NCBI GenBank assembly: GCA_021785795.1
Contig: JAJYEK010000061.1
Coordinates: 1-19,636, forward strand
Direction: 5' to 3'
DNA length: 19,636 bases
From: Pseudomonadota bacterium
Lineage (GTDB): Bacteria; Pseudomonadota; Gammaproteobacteria; Acidiferrobacterales; UBA6901
Below, piece after piece: positions 6,163 through 12,891 of the stretch. The position numbers and the translations under genes were made by a program. The notes beneath the pieces were generated by a model that saw only the letters and a program-made list of their open reading frames with translations, had not been told where the DNA came from and ran no database searches. How positions within the stretch are numbered: position 1 is the stretch's first letter; every line of letters begins with the position of its first letter.

Positions 6163-7680
6163 ATGAGTACGCCAATCGTACGCCTGCTGCTCATAGAGGA
6201 TGACCAGGTAGACCGTCTGGCCTGCCGGCGCGCGCTCAGCCGCCTGACCGATAGCGTCTTCGACATACACGAGACTGATCTGGCCCGGGATGGACTCGCC
6301 TACGCGCGCTCCCATCATCCCGACCTCATTCTGCTTGATTACCGCTTGCCCGATCTGAACGGCGTGGAAGTCCTGTCTGAGCTCCGCATGTTCGAGGACG
6401 CACCTCCGGTGATCATGCTGACCGGTGCCGGAGATATCTCGATCGCGGTCGAAGCCATGCGCTCCGGGGCGCGTGACTACCTCCTCAAGGATACGGCCGG
6501 CGAATACCTGGCGCTGCTGCCCACGGTCATTGAGCGCGCGATGCGGGAGCAGCAGATGCGCACGGAAAAGCGTTGCATGGAAGAGACCCTGCGGCTGGAA
6601 CGGGACTTCATCTCCGCAGTACTTGCCACTGTGGGCGCCGTGGTCATTGTGCTCGATCGCGAAGGGAGGATCGTGCGCATGAACCAGGCCTGCGAAACCA
6701 TATCCGGATACAGTTTCGAGGAAGCACAGGGGAAATTCGTCTGGGACCTGATGCTACCCGCCAAGGAAATCAGTACGGTAAAAAAAGTTTTCGCTCAACT
6801 GCAGGATGGCCTGTTTCCAAACAGCTTCGACAACTGCTGGCGCCACAAGAACGGCTCGGAGCGCCTCATTGCCTGGTCGAATACGGCGCTAACCAACTCT
6901 GCCGGCAAGGTCGAATACGTGATTGCGACCGGACTCGACATTACCGAACGTCGCGCTGCTGAGGAAGCGGCACTTCGCTACCAGGCCGAAATCGAGCGGA
7001 TCTACCGCCAATACGCTCTTGGCGCATTTGCTTCCGTTTTTGCGCATGAACTCAGTCAGCCGCTTGCAGCGATCGTCAGCTACAGTGATGCCAGTCTGCG
7101 GATGATCCGCAACGGTCAGGAGAACGGACAACTCAACCGCAACATCGAGCAGACGGCGCTACAGGCGCAACGTGCTGCACATATCATCCGCGATATAAGA
7201 CACTTTTTGCGTCGTGGCGCGCCTGAGACGTCGGTGGAAGACCTGAACAGCCTCGTTGACAAGGTCGTTTCCCAGGTCGCACCCGAGGCCGAGGCAGCCG
7301 GCATCAACCTGAAACTGGACCCGGGCATCGTACCGAAGGTGCGCGTCGGACGCATCGCGGTCGAGAAAGTGCTGCTCAATCTGCTGCAAAACGCGCTGGA
7401 AGCAGTGCGCGACAGCGATACGCGAAACGGCGCGGTCACTGTGCGCACCCAGACGGATGATGCTGGCTTTGTGCGAATCAGCGTTGCGGACACGGGGCCG
7501 GGCCTCGACCCGGAAGATGCAAAACGGCTGTTCCAGCCTTTTTTTACCACCAAAGCTGAAGGACTCGGCATGGGCCTTGCCATCAGCCGCACCATCGTAG
7601 AGGCTCAAGGGGGCCGGCTGTGGTCCGAAACCGCGCAGGGAGGCGCCATATTTCACTTTACGGTCCCTATAGAACCATGA
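6163..7680 (+). CDS. Hybrid regulator: receiver-PAS-FixL-type histidine kinase
   Basis: This 505-residue soluble protein has its receiver at the N-terminus (about 1-125; Asp59 in LILLDYRLPDLNG, Lys in YLLKDT). A linker helix, a PAS domain (about 150-265) and a kinase core follow. His295 lies in FAHELSQPLAAI and the ATP-binding part contains LLNLLQNALEAV and GLGMGLAISRTI. These kinase motifs are those of FixL (HELNQPLAAI, NLFRNALEAM). The PAS lacks the FixL haem His/Arg pattern. No membrane helices are present. The start is 9 bases after the receiver gene, and the stop overlaps the FixJ-like gene by ATGA, so the FixJ-like protein is its expected substrate. The N-terminal receiver suggests that it takes input from the upstream kinase. 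Confidence 0.9.
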   Translation: MSTPIVRLLLIEDDQVDRLACRRALSRLTDSVFDIHETDLARDGLAYARSHHPDLILLDYRLPDLNGVEVLSELRMFEDAPPVIMLTGAGDISIAVEAMRSGARDYLLKDTAGEYLALLPTVIERAMREQQMRTEKRCMEETLRLERDFISAVLATVGAVVIVLDREGRIVRMNQACETISGYSFEEAQGKFVWDLMLPAKEISTVKKVFAQLQDGLFPNSFDNCWRHKNGSERLIAWSNTALTNSAGKVEYVIATGLDITERRAAEEAALRYQAEIERIYRQYALGAFASVFAHELSQPLAAIVSYSDASLRMIRNGQENGQLNRNIEQTALQAQRAAHIIRDIRHFLRRGAPETSVEDLNSLVDKVVSQVAPEAEAAGINLKLDPGIVPKVRVGRIAVEKVLLNLLQNALEAVRDSDTRNGAVTVRTQTDDAGFVRISVADTGPGLDPEDAKRLFQPFFTTKAEGLGMGLAISRTIVEAQGGRLWSETAQGGAIFHFTVPIEP

Positions 7681-8297
7681 CTCCGACCGTCTTTCTCGTG
7701 GACGACGACGCTGCTGTACGCGATGCGCTCGGCGTCCTGTTCCGTACCGAGGGATTCGCGGTGTGCGCCTATGAAAGCGCCGAGGATTTCCTCGCGACCT
7801 GTCCGCCCGATGTCTGCGGCTGCCTCGTGCTGGACTTGCACATGCCGGGCATGAGTGGCATCGAACTGCAGAAGGCGCTTTCCGAGCAAAATATTTTACT
7901 GCCCGTCATCTTTCTCACGGGGCATGGCGATATTCCCATGTCAGTGCGTGCGCTCAAGGCCGGCGCCGTGGATTTTCTGGAGAAGCCGGCCAACCCGGAT
8001 GTGCTGCTCGCGCGCGTGCGCGACGCGCTTGCGCAGGATTCGCGCCGTCGCACGGTCAGCGCGGAGCAGGCCGCCCTTGGCGCCCTGTACGATCGCCTTA
8101 CCGTGCGCGAGCGCGAAATTCTGATACAGGTCGCGGAAGGAAAAACCAGCAAGGAGATCGCCCGTTCGCTCGGGATCAGCCCGCGAACTGTCGAGGTCCA
8201 TCGCAGCCACATCATGGGAAAACTCGGCGCCGACAGTCTGGCCGATCTGATCAGGATCGGGCAACTCTGCGCCTCCGCCACTTTTCCGGTCCATTAG
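7677..8297 (+). CDS. FixJ-family response regulator (receiver + LuxR-type HTH)
   Basis: This 206-residue transcription factor has a receiver (1-120) with VDDD at 8-11 and the phosphoacceptor Asp53 in LVLDLHMPGMSG. The receiver also has FLTGHGDIPMSV and a FLEKPAN lysine, the FixJ/TodT signature. The LuxR-type helix-turn-helix (about 141-196) contains LTVREREIL and SPRTVEVHRSHIMGKL, nearly the FixJ sequence. The ATG overlaps the stop of the FixL-type kinase gene, which indicates the cognate pair; an upstream in-frame GTG at 7620 is a less likely start. When phosphorylated it should activate target promoters. A GTACGTAG motif that resembles a FixJ site lies 47 bases after this gene, in front of the diguanylate cyclase. 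Confidence 0.92.
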   Translation: MTPTVFLVDDDAAVRDALGVLFRTEGFAVCAYESAEDFLATCPPDVCGCLVLDLHMPGMSGIELQKALSEQNILLPVIFLTGHGDIPMSVRALKAGAVDFLEKPANPDVLLARVRDALAQDSRRRTVSAEQAALGALYDRLTVREREILIQVAEGKTSKEIARSLGISPRTVEVHRSHIMGKLGADSLADLIRIGQLCASATFPVH

Positions 8298-8343
8298 CCG
8301 GGGTTCACCCGAACCGCGTCGCAAATTCGCCGTTTTCCACCCT

Positions 8344-8362
8344 GTACGTAGTTGTCCGTACG
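8344..8362 (+). promoter_or_regulatory. Candidate FixJ-type operator (GTACG inverted repeat)
   Basis: The sequence GTACGTAGTTGTCCGTACG contains GTACG at 8344-8348 and its complement CGTAC at 8357-8361, 8 bases apart. It includes GTACGTAG, which fits the GTAMGTAG pattern that I recall being reported for FixJ binding. It lies just after the FixJ-like gene, 113 bases before the diguanylate cyclase start. AATAAT at 8399-8404 could be the -10. This is a motif match, not proof of binding. Confidence 0.4.
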
Positions 8363-8475
8363 CATTCGCACCGATTACAAAAATGGGCACCGCCGGACAA
8401 TAATCCCCCAAGTCTGCGAGACAACGCGGGCCTTCTCTGGAAATTCCGGGCAGAAAGCCGTTGGTGGAAACCATC

Positions 8476-9372
8476 ATGACCGCAGAGCCAACCAGCACGT
8501 CCGTCTTTACTACGGCAGAGATTTGCGCGACCGTGCTCGAATCCTTGCCAGACCCGGTCATAGTCACCGACTTTACCGGAAAGGTCCTGTATCTGAATTT
8601 CGCGGCGATACGCCTGATCGGCTTGAATCGCGGCAGCGTGCGTGGCCGGATGCTGTCTGACGTCATTACGATCCTGGATGGGGTCACACATAAACGCGTT
8701 TCTGATCCGCTCACACGCTTTATCGCCCGCAGCACCCGCCCCAGACCGAACGAATTCGATCTGCTGCAACAGTGGACGGGGACTGAGATACCGGTGGAGG
8801 ATTCCTGCTCCGTTTTGAGAGGTCCGGACCGTGAGTCGGAAGGAGTGGTTCTGGTGCTGCGCGACGCTACCGGCTTGCGCGAGCTCGCACTCAATGCTAC
8901 ACACGACTCCCTCACCCGTCTCGCCAACCGCCGGGAATTCGAGCGCCGCTTGGAACGCCTGCTTGAAACGCTTCGCGCTGGCGAACAGCATGCACTGCTC
9001 TATATGGATCTGGACCACTTCAAGCTGGTCAATGACACTCACGGACACGCGGCCGGAGATTCCGTCCTGCGCAAAGTAGCCGAAATATTCCGCGCTTCGG
9101 TTCGCGAGCGTGACACGCTCGCCCGTCTCGGCGGTGACGAATTCGCACTTCTTCTCGAGCACTGCCCGATCGACCTGGCCAACGCGCATGCACGCACGCT
9201 TGCGCAGACGCTCGCAGAGCAGAAATTCATTTGGTCCGGAACGAGTTTCCGGCTCGGCGTAAGCATTGGCGCTGTCGCCATTACCGCCGGGAACCATACG
9301 CCGGCTTCCGTGCTCGCCGCCGCGGACCTTGCCTGTTATGCCGCAAAGCGCCACGCCGTCGAACGGCTCTGA
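8476..9372 (+). CDS. PAS-GGDEF diguanylate cyclase
   Basis: This 298-residue cytoplasmic enzyme is predicted to make cyclic di-GMP from two GTP. A PAS domain (about 18-130, including LPDPVIVTDFTGKVLYLNFA) precedes a GGDEF domain (about 140-298). The active site GGDEF is intact at 219-223. The product-inhibition I-site R-x-x-D is also present as RERD at 210-213, exactly five residues before GGDEF, so feedback inhibition is expected. There is no EAL domain. ATG 8476 is preferred over a TTG at 8461, with GGTGGA about 8 bases upstream. The gene lies between the FixJ-like and FNR-like genes and has its own 178-base upstream region with a FixJ-type motif. The PilZ proteins at 2465-3305 are possible receptors. 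Confidence 0.92.
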   Translation: MTAEPTSTSVFTTAEICATVLESLPDPVIVTDFTGKVLYLNFAAIRLIGLNRGSVRGRMLSDVITILDGVTHKRVSDPLTRFIARSTRPRPNEFDLLQQWTGTEIPVEDSCSVLRGPDRESEGVVLVLRDATGLRELALNATHDSLTRLANRREFERRLERLLETLRAGEQHALLYMDLDHFKLVNDTHGHAAGDSVLRKVAEIFRASVRERDTLARLGGDEFALLLEHCPIDLANAHARTLAQTLAEQKFIWSGTSFRLGVSIGAVAITAGNHTPASVLAAADLACYAAKRHAVERL

Positions 9373-9417
9373 GGAGTCGACACGTTGCCGGCCGTGTACG
9401 CGCCTCTACCCGCACTT

Positions 9418-9430
9418 CCGCATGATGCGG
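9418..9430. repeat. Palindrome CCGCAT-G-ATGCGG before the FNR-like gene
   Basis: A perfect 6-base inverted repeat around a single central base lies 28 bases upstream of the FNR-like start codon. It could be an operator or a small hairpin next to the ribosome site. It does not match the FNR consensus. Confidence 0.3.
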
Positions 9431-9458
9431 ATTCTCCAATTCCCTCAAGGAGGTATCG

Positions 9459-10220
9459 ATGAACATTAACCTTGGCAACAGCACTTCCCGCACGACACCT
9501 TTCCTTCCAGTCCGCGGAACACCGGCCATTTCCGCCACTACGCGGGGCACACGCGAATTGCTCATGTCGATTGCAGGGCCACCACGCCGGTACGTGCGCG
9601 GCCAGCACCTGTTCCACGCCGGAGACAGCGACCCAAGTCTGTATGTCGTCGAATCAGGGTCAGTCAAGCTATACGGCATCACCAGCAGCGGCGCCGAGCA
9701 GATCTTCGCATTTTGCCTGCCCGGAGAGTTCTTCGGGCTCGATGTCCTGGGCGAACCCACGCATGGTTCGTCCGCCGGAGTGCTCGAACCCACGACAGTG
9801 CGTGCGTTGCCGGTGCCAGAGATCAGGGCAATGTACCGGCGCATCCCGGCGGTCCAGCAACGTGTCCATCGGCTTCTCGCGCACCGCATAAACGAGCTGT
9901 ACGAGCAGATGATGGTGCTGAGCAAGAAGCACGCCGATGAGCGTCTTGCCGGCTTTCTGCTGGGAATCGACGCACGCCTGCCTGAACCTCAGCGTGCCGC
10001 CCACAGTCTGCGGTTGAGCATGTCGCGCTATGAAATCGGCTGCTACCTCGGACTGGCCCTCGAAACCGTGAGCCGGATTCTGCGGCACTTTGACGACGAG
10101 GGTCTGACGCGCACGCGCGCACGCCACATCCAGTTGTGCGATCTCGAGCGCTTGCGCGCGCTCGCAGGGTTGGCGCTGGGCGGACCGGCCAGGGCGACGC
10201 CGGGCATATTCTTCGCCTAA
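9459..10220 (+). CDS. FNR/FixK-family transcription activator without Fe-S cysteines
   Basis: A 253-residue regulator with a cyclic-nucleotide-like sensor barrel (about 45-145; RGQHLFHAGD, LYVVESGSVKLY, LPGEFFGLDVLG), a dimer helix and a C-terminal winged HTH (about 180-235). The recognition helix contains LETVSRILRHF with Glu202, Ser205 and Arg206, the E-x-x-S-R triad that reads TTGAT half-sites. FNR needs three N-terminal cysteines and one equivalent to Cys122; the N-terminus here has none and the Cys122 position is Arg. It should therefore not sense oxygen through a 4Fe-4S cluster. This is the FixK situation, in which oxygen is sensed upstream by FixL/FixJ. AAGGAGG lies 6 bases before the ATG. 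Two matching boxes occur in the window, at 10440 and 1514. Confidence 0.88.
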   Translation: MNINLGNSTSRTTPFLPVRGTPAISATTRGTRELLMSIAGPPRRYVRGQHLFHAGDSDPSLYVVESGSVKLYGITSSGAEQIFAFCLPGEFFGLDVLGEPTHGSSAGVLEPTTVRALPVPEIRAMYRRIPAVQQRVHRLLAHRINELYEQMMVLSKKHADERLAGFLLGIDARLPEPQRAAHSLRLSMSRYEIGCYLGLALETVSRILRHFDDEGLTRTRARHIQLCDLERLRALAGLALGGPARATPGIFFA

Positions 10221-10439
10221 CATTCCTAAGGCGGCAAGCTGACAAAGGCGGACGGCATGGGATTTTCCTTTATGGATCCCCCTGTCCATCGCGGGCCCGC
10301 AAACCAGGGCAGGTGTGGTGACGCCGGCACTGCCCGTCAGATCCGGAGATCAACCACGGATCGGCTTTCCGGCGTTTCCGAAGGCCGAGGTCACGAAAAC
10401 ATTGCCAAGTGGTGAATTTCTTCTCCGGTCCTGCGATTT

Positions 10440-10453
10440 TTGACGCACATCAA
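10440..10453 (+). promoter_or_regulatory. FNR/FixK box TTGAC-GCAC-ATCAA
   Basis: The site matches TTGAT-N4-ATCAA at nine of ten defined positions. Its centre lies between 10446 and 10447. With the -10 hexamer at 10476-10481 the start point is about 10488, which puts the box centre at exactly -41.5, the class II position. The FNR-like regulator gene ends 219 bases upstream and has the matching recognition helix, so it is the likely activator of the leader ORF and the cytochrome b561 gene. Confidence 0.72.
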
Positions 10454-10475
10454 CACACTTCCGGGCGCTCCACCT

Positions 10476-10481
10476 TACTTT
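10476..10481 (+). promoter_or_regulatory. -10 hexamer TACTTT of the cytochrome b561 promoter
   Basis: TACTTT keeps the first T, second A and last T of TATAAT. It lies at -12 to -7 if transcription starts at A10488. There is no -35 hexamer; the FNR box takes its place, as usual for activator-dependent promoters. The transcript would begin 13 bases before the leader ORF and include its AAGGAG ribosome site. Confidence 0.55.
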
Positions 10482-10500
10482 AAATAAAGAAAGGAGCGGG

Positions 10501-10554
10501 ATGGATAGGATCTGCAACCCGAAAACCTACATCCATCAGCAAGTCGAGAGGTGA
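10501..10554 (+). CDS. 17-codon leader ORF upstream of cytochrome b561
   Basis: An ATG at 10501 is preceded by AAGGAG at a good distance and opens a short frame encoding MDRICNPKTYIHQQVER. The TGA at 10552-10554 comes 4 bases before the cytochrome ATG, and the GAGAGG that serves the cytochrome lies within the last codons of the leader. Ribosomes terminating on the leader would thus be placed to restart on the cytochrome. The predicted FNR-type start at 10488 gives a leader of only 13 bases. A regulatory or coupling role is inference; the peptide itself is not recognised. Confidence 0.42.
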   Translation: MDRICNPKTYIHQQVER

Positions 10555-10558
10555 AACG

Positions 10559-11113
10559 ATGAAACGCACAGAAGGCATTCTGGTCTGGGACCCGGAAGTG
10601 CGCCTGTTTCACTGGGTGACCGCCATCTCATTTTTCGTGGCCTACTTTACGGAGGATCTGCTCACGCCCCATGTCTGGGCAGGCTATGTCGTCCTCGCGC
10701 TCGTCATATTCCGGATTCTTTGGGGCTTCATCGGGTCAGAACACGCGCGCTTCCGCGATTTTACGTATCCGCCTTCGGCAGTACTTTCCAACCTGAAGGA
10801 AATTGTGCTTGCGCATCCCCGACGCTATCTCGGACACAGCCCGGCCGGAGGAGCGATGGTTCTGCTGCTGCTTCTGTTTCTTCTGGCGACGACGGTAACG
10901 GGAGTAATGCTATACGGAGCCGGTGAGCATGCCGGGCCGCTGGCCAGCGCCATGAGCGGAATCAGCAAGCGAGCCCTCAAGGAACCCCATGAGCTGCTTG
11001 CAAACGTCACGCTCGCTCTGGTGATGTTGCATATCGTCGGTGTCGTTGCTGCCAGTGTGATGCACAAGGAAAATCTCGCGCGTGCAATGTTGACCGGACG
11101 CAAGTGCCCTTAA
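10559..11113 (+). CDS. Prokaryotic cytochrome b561 family protein
   Basis: A 184-residue inner-membrane protein with four helices (about 18-34, 38-59, 97-119 and 144-168). It carries the histidines expected to bind b-type haem: His18 in RLFHW, His38 in HVWAGY, His144 in HELLANV and His158 in VMLHIVGV. Such proteins pass electrons between the quinone pool and a soluble or membrane partner such as a cytochrome c, and the partner is often encoded next door. None is seen here. GAGAGG lies about 8 bases before the ATG. The upstream FNR-type promoter suggests use under low oxygen, in line with the oxygen-sensing genes just before it. Confidence 0.9.
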   Translation: MKRTEGILVWDPEVRLFHWVTAISFFVAYFTEDLLTPHVWAGYVVLALVIFRILWGFIGSEHARFRDFTYPPSAVLSNLKEIVLAHPRRYLGHSPAGGAMVLLLLLFLLATTVTGVMLYGAGEHAGPLASAMSGISKRALKEPHELLANVTLALVMLHIVGVVAASVMHKENLARAMLTGRKCP

Positions 11114-11140
11114 CCGGAAATCTCACGACCGCTGGATTGA

Positions 11141-11331
11141 ACTGCAACATCGTCGTCGACACCCGGGATCTTCGGCCCGACCGAACTGCATTTCTTCATC
11201 AATGGATCCAACCCGCTGACGCAGTCGGCCGAATACGTCCCGCTCCGTCCCCTGGCCAACGCCAGCGTCTTCACGCCGAATCGCTTGCCGACAAACCGAC
11301 CGCCCGGTGCTGGCTGACAGGATGGCCATCC
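11141..11331 (+). pseudogene. Possible remnant of a coding sequence, family unknown
   Basis: Downstream of the cytochrome gene one frame reads protein-like for about 55 codons (IFGPTELHFFINGSN, AEYVPLRPLANASVFTP, NRLPTNRPPGAG). Its third codon positions are rich in G/C. It ends at TGA 11329-11331 and has no ATG or ribosome site. The frame one base over supplies a natural-looking lead-in (NIVVDT) just before, as if a single-base frameshift split an older gene. I do not recognise the protein. Confidence 0.25.
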
Positions 11332-11431
11332 GGTATTCGACTCGCGCTGACAATCCAGCGCATCCATTCGCGCACAAACCATACAGGCCGCGGTTGCGTT
11401 AGCTGCTGGCTCTCATCGGCCACGCCTCGGG

Positions 11432-11728
11432 TCAGCCTCCCGCAATTGCCCCTACGATCAGAAACGGTTCCTCACCGCTGGCCACCGCGCCCGGCAACAG
11501 GGTATCCGGAGGAACGAAAGACAGATCTTCCTTGCAGGCGAAAAACCGCACGAACGGCCGGCGTTTCAGCGTAGCATGGTCGCGGACCGTTCCGCGCAGC
11601 ACGGGATAGCGCGCTTCAAGCGCGTCCAGCGCACCACCGAGCGTCACGGAGCCTTCCAGCGCCAGGCGCACCTCCCCGTCAACGCCCGCCAGACGGCACA
11701 GCTGGTGCGGGAGCACGACGCGGATCAC
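11432..11728 (-). CDS. MoaD/ThiS-like ubiquitin-fold protein with C-terminal Gly-Gly
   Basis: The 98-residue product has the size and pattern of beta-grasp sulfur carriers such as MoaD and ThiS. It starts with a beta strand (IRVVLPHQL), has a helix in the middle ([15 protein letters not shown]), and ends [11 protein letters not shown] with the terminal Gly-Gly that E1-like enzymes adenylate. GTG 11728 is chosen because it overlaps the stop of the upstream BNR-repeat gene (GTGA) and fits the family's N-terminus; ATG 11788 would add 20 unrelated residues. No MoaE, MoeB, ThiF or protease gene is present here, so a role in molybdopterin or thiamine synthesis has no local support. Its partner is more likely the propeller protein to which it is coupled. 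Confidence 0.82.
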   Translation of the reverse strand: MIRVVLPHQLCRLAGVDGEVRLALEGSVTLGGALDALEARYPVLRGTVRDHATLKRRPFVRFFACKEDLSFVPPDTLLPGAVASGEEPFLIVGAIAGG

Positions 11729-12891
11729 GGCAGCACCTGCGCTTCGACCGACAGAACAGCCGGCAGATGACAGGCAATGGGGTCCCATGAGTCCCCGCCA
11801 TCAGCCGAAACATAGACCTGCCCTCCGGTCGTTCCGAAATAGATGCCGCAGGGGTCCAGGGAATCCACAGACATCGCCTCGCGCAGCACGTTCACATAGC
11901 AATCCCGTTGCGGAAGCCCCTTGGTTAGCGCCTCCCACTCATGGCCGCCGCTGCGGCTTCGATACACACGCAAGCGGCCGTCCACCGGATAATGTTCCGA
12001 ATCGCTCTTGATTGGCACGACAAATATGGTCTCCGGCTCATGCGCATGCACCTCGATCGGAAATCCGAAGTCAGAGGGCAAATTTCCGCTCACTTCGATC
12101 CACGATTCCCCGGCATTGTCGGTACGCATCACGTCCCAGTGCTTTTGCATGAACAGAACGTCCGGACGTGACGGATGCATCGCGATCCGGTGGACACAGT
12201 GCCCTACTTCGGCGCTTGGGTCCGGAAGTTCGTATTTCGACAACAATCCGCGATTCGTGGGCATCCACGTCCTGCCGCCATCATCGGTGCGGAAAACGCC
12301 CGCGGCAGAGATAGCGACGAACATCCGGTCTGCATTGCGTGGATCCACAATGATGGTGTGCGTGGCCATACCGCCGGCGCCAGGCTGCCAGAGATGGCCT
12401 TTGGCGCTGCGCAAAGCCGAAAGCTCCTTCCAGGTCTTGCCGCCGTTCGATGTCTTGAAGATCGCGGCGTCTTCCGTGCCCGCGTAGACGGTGTCGGGGT
12501 CGGTCAGGGACGGCTCCAGGTGCCACACCCGCTTGAACTCCCATGGGCGCTGCGTACCGTCATACCATTTGTGCGTCCCGACCTCACCGGCGTAGACGAA
12601 CTTATTGCTCTCGCCCCTGGGGAATCCATCCGCGCCGGTCAGCTGTCCAGGTTCGCTGCCGGGCGTTCCCCAGGTCCTGCCGCCATCATCAGAACGCTGG
12701 ATGACCTGGCCGAACCAGCTGCTAGTCTGCGACGCGTAAATACGGTCGGGATCGAGCGGTGAACCCTTCATATGATAGATTTCCCACCCCGCAAAGAGCG
12801 GGCCGATGATCGACCAGCTCCTGCGCTTGCCGTCCGAGGTAAGAAGGAACGCACCCTTCCGGGTGCCGACCAGGACCCGTATTCTGCTCAT
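11725..12891 (-). CDS. BNR/Asp-box beta-propeller protein (sialidase/VPS10-like fold)
   Basis: A 388-residue protein built from Asp-box repeats (S-x-D-x-G-x-T-W): SDDGGRTW at 67, SNGGKTW at 148, TDDGGRTW at 202, TDNAGESW at 257, SRSGGHEW at 312 and SADGGDSW at 362. Spacing of about 50-80 residues suggests a six- or seven-bladed propeller. There is no signal peptide ([17 protein letters not shown]), so it should be cytoplasmic, unlike secreted sialidases. I see no sialidase FRIP motif or arginine triad, so annotation as an exo-sialidase would be misleading. ATG 12891 has AAGGAGGGA 8 bases upstream; the in-frame start at 12951 is rejected. The stop overlaps the MoaD-like start, indicating linked function. 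Confidence 0.85.
   Translation of the reverse strand: MSRIRVLVGTRKGAFLLTSDGKRRSWSIIGPLFAGWEIYHMKGSPLDPDRIYASQTSSWFGQVIQRSDDGGRTWGTPGSEPGQLTGADGFPRGESNKFVYAGEVGTHKWYDGTQRPWEFKRVWHLEPSLTDPDTVYAGTEDAAIFKTSNGGKTWKELSALRSAKGHLWQPGAGGMATHTIIVDPRNADRMFVAISAAGVFRTDDGGRTWMPTNRGLLSKYELPDPSAEVGHCVHRIAMHPSRPDVLFMQKHWDVMRTDNAGESWIEVSGNLPSDFGFPIEVHAHEPETIFVVPIKSDSEHYPVDGRLRVYRSRSGGHEWEALTKGLPQRDCYVNVLREAMSVDSLDPCGIYFGTTGGQVYVSADGGDSWDPIACHLPAVLSVEAQVLP

Noticed and set aside
7941..9354. Two long minus-strand ORFs (7941-8927 and 8305-9354)
   Set aside because: They are antisense to the FixJ-like and diguanylate cyclase genes, whose domains and motifs are unmistakable.
10291..10300. GCGGGCCCGC palindrome after the FNR-like gene as a terminator
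   Set aside because: There is no loop space or following T-run; it is a simple GC palindrome.
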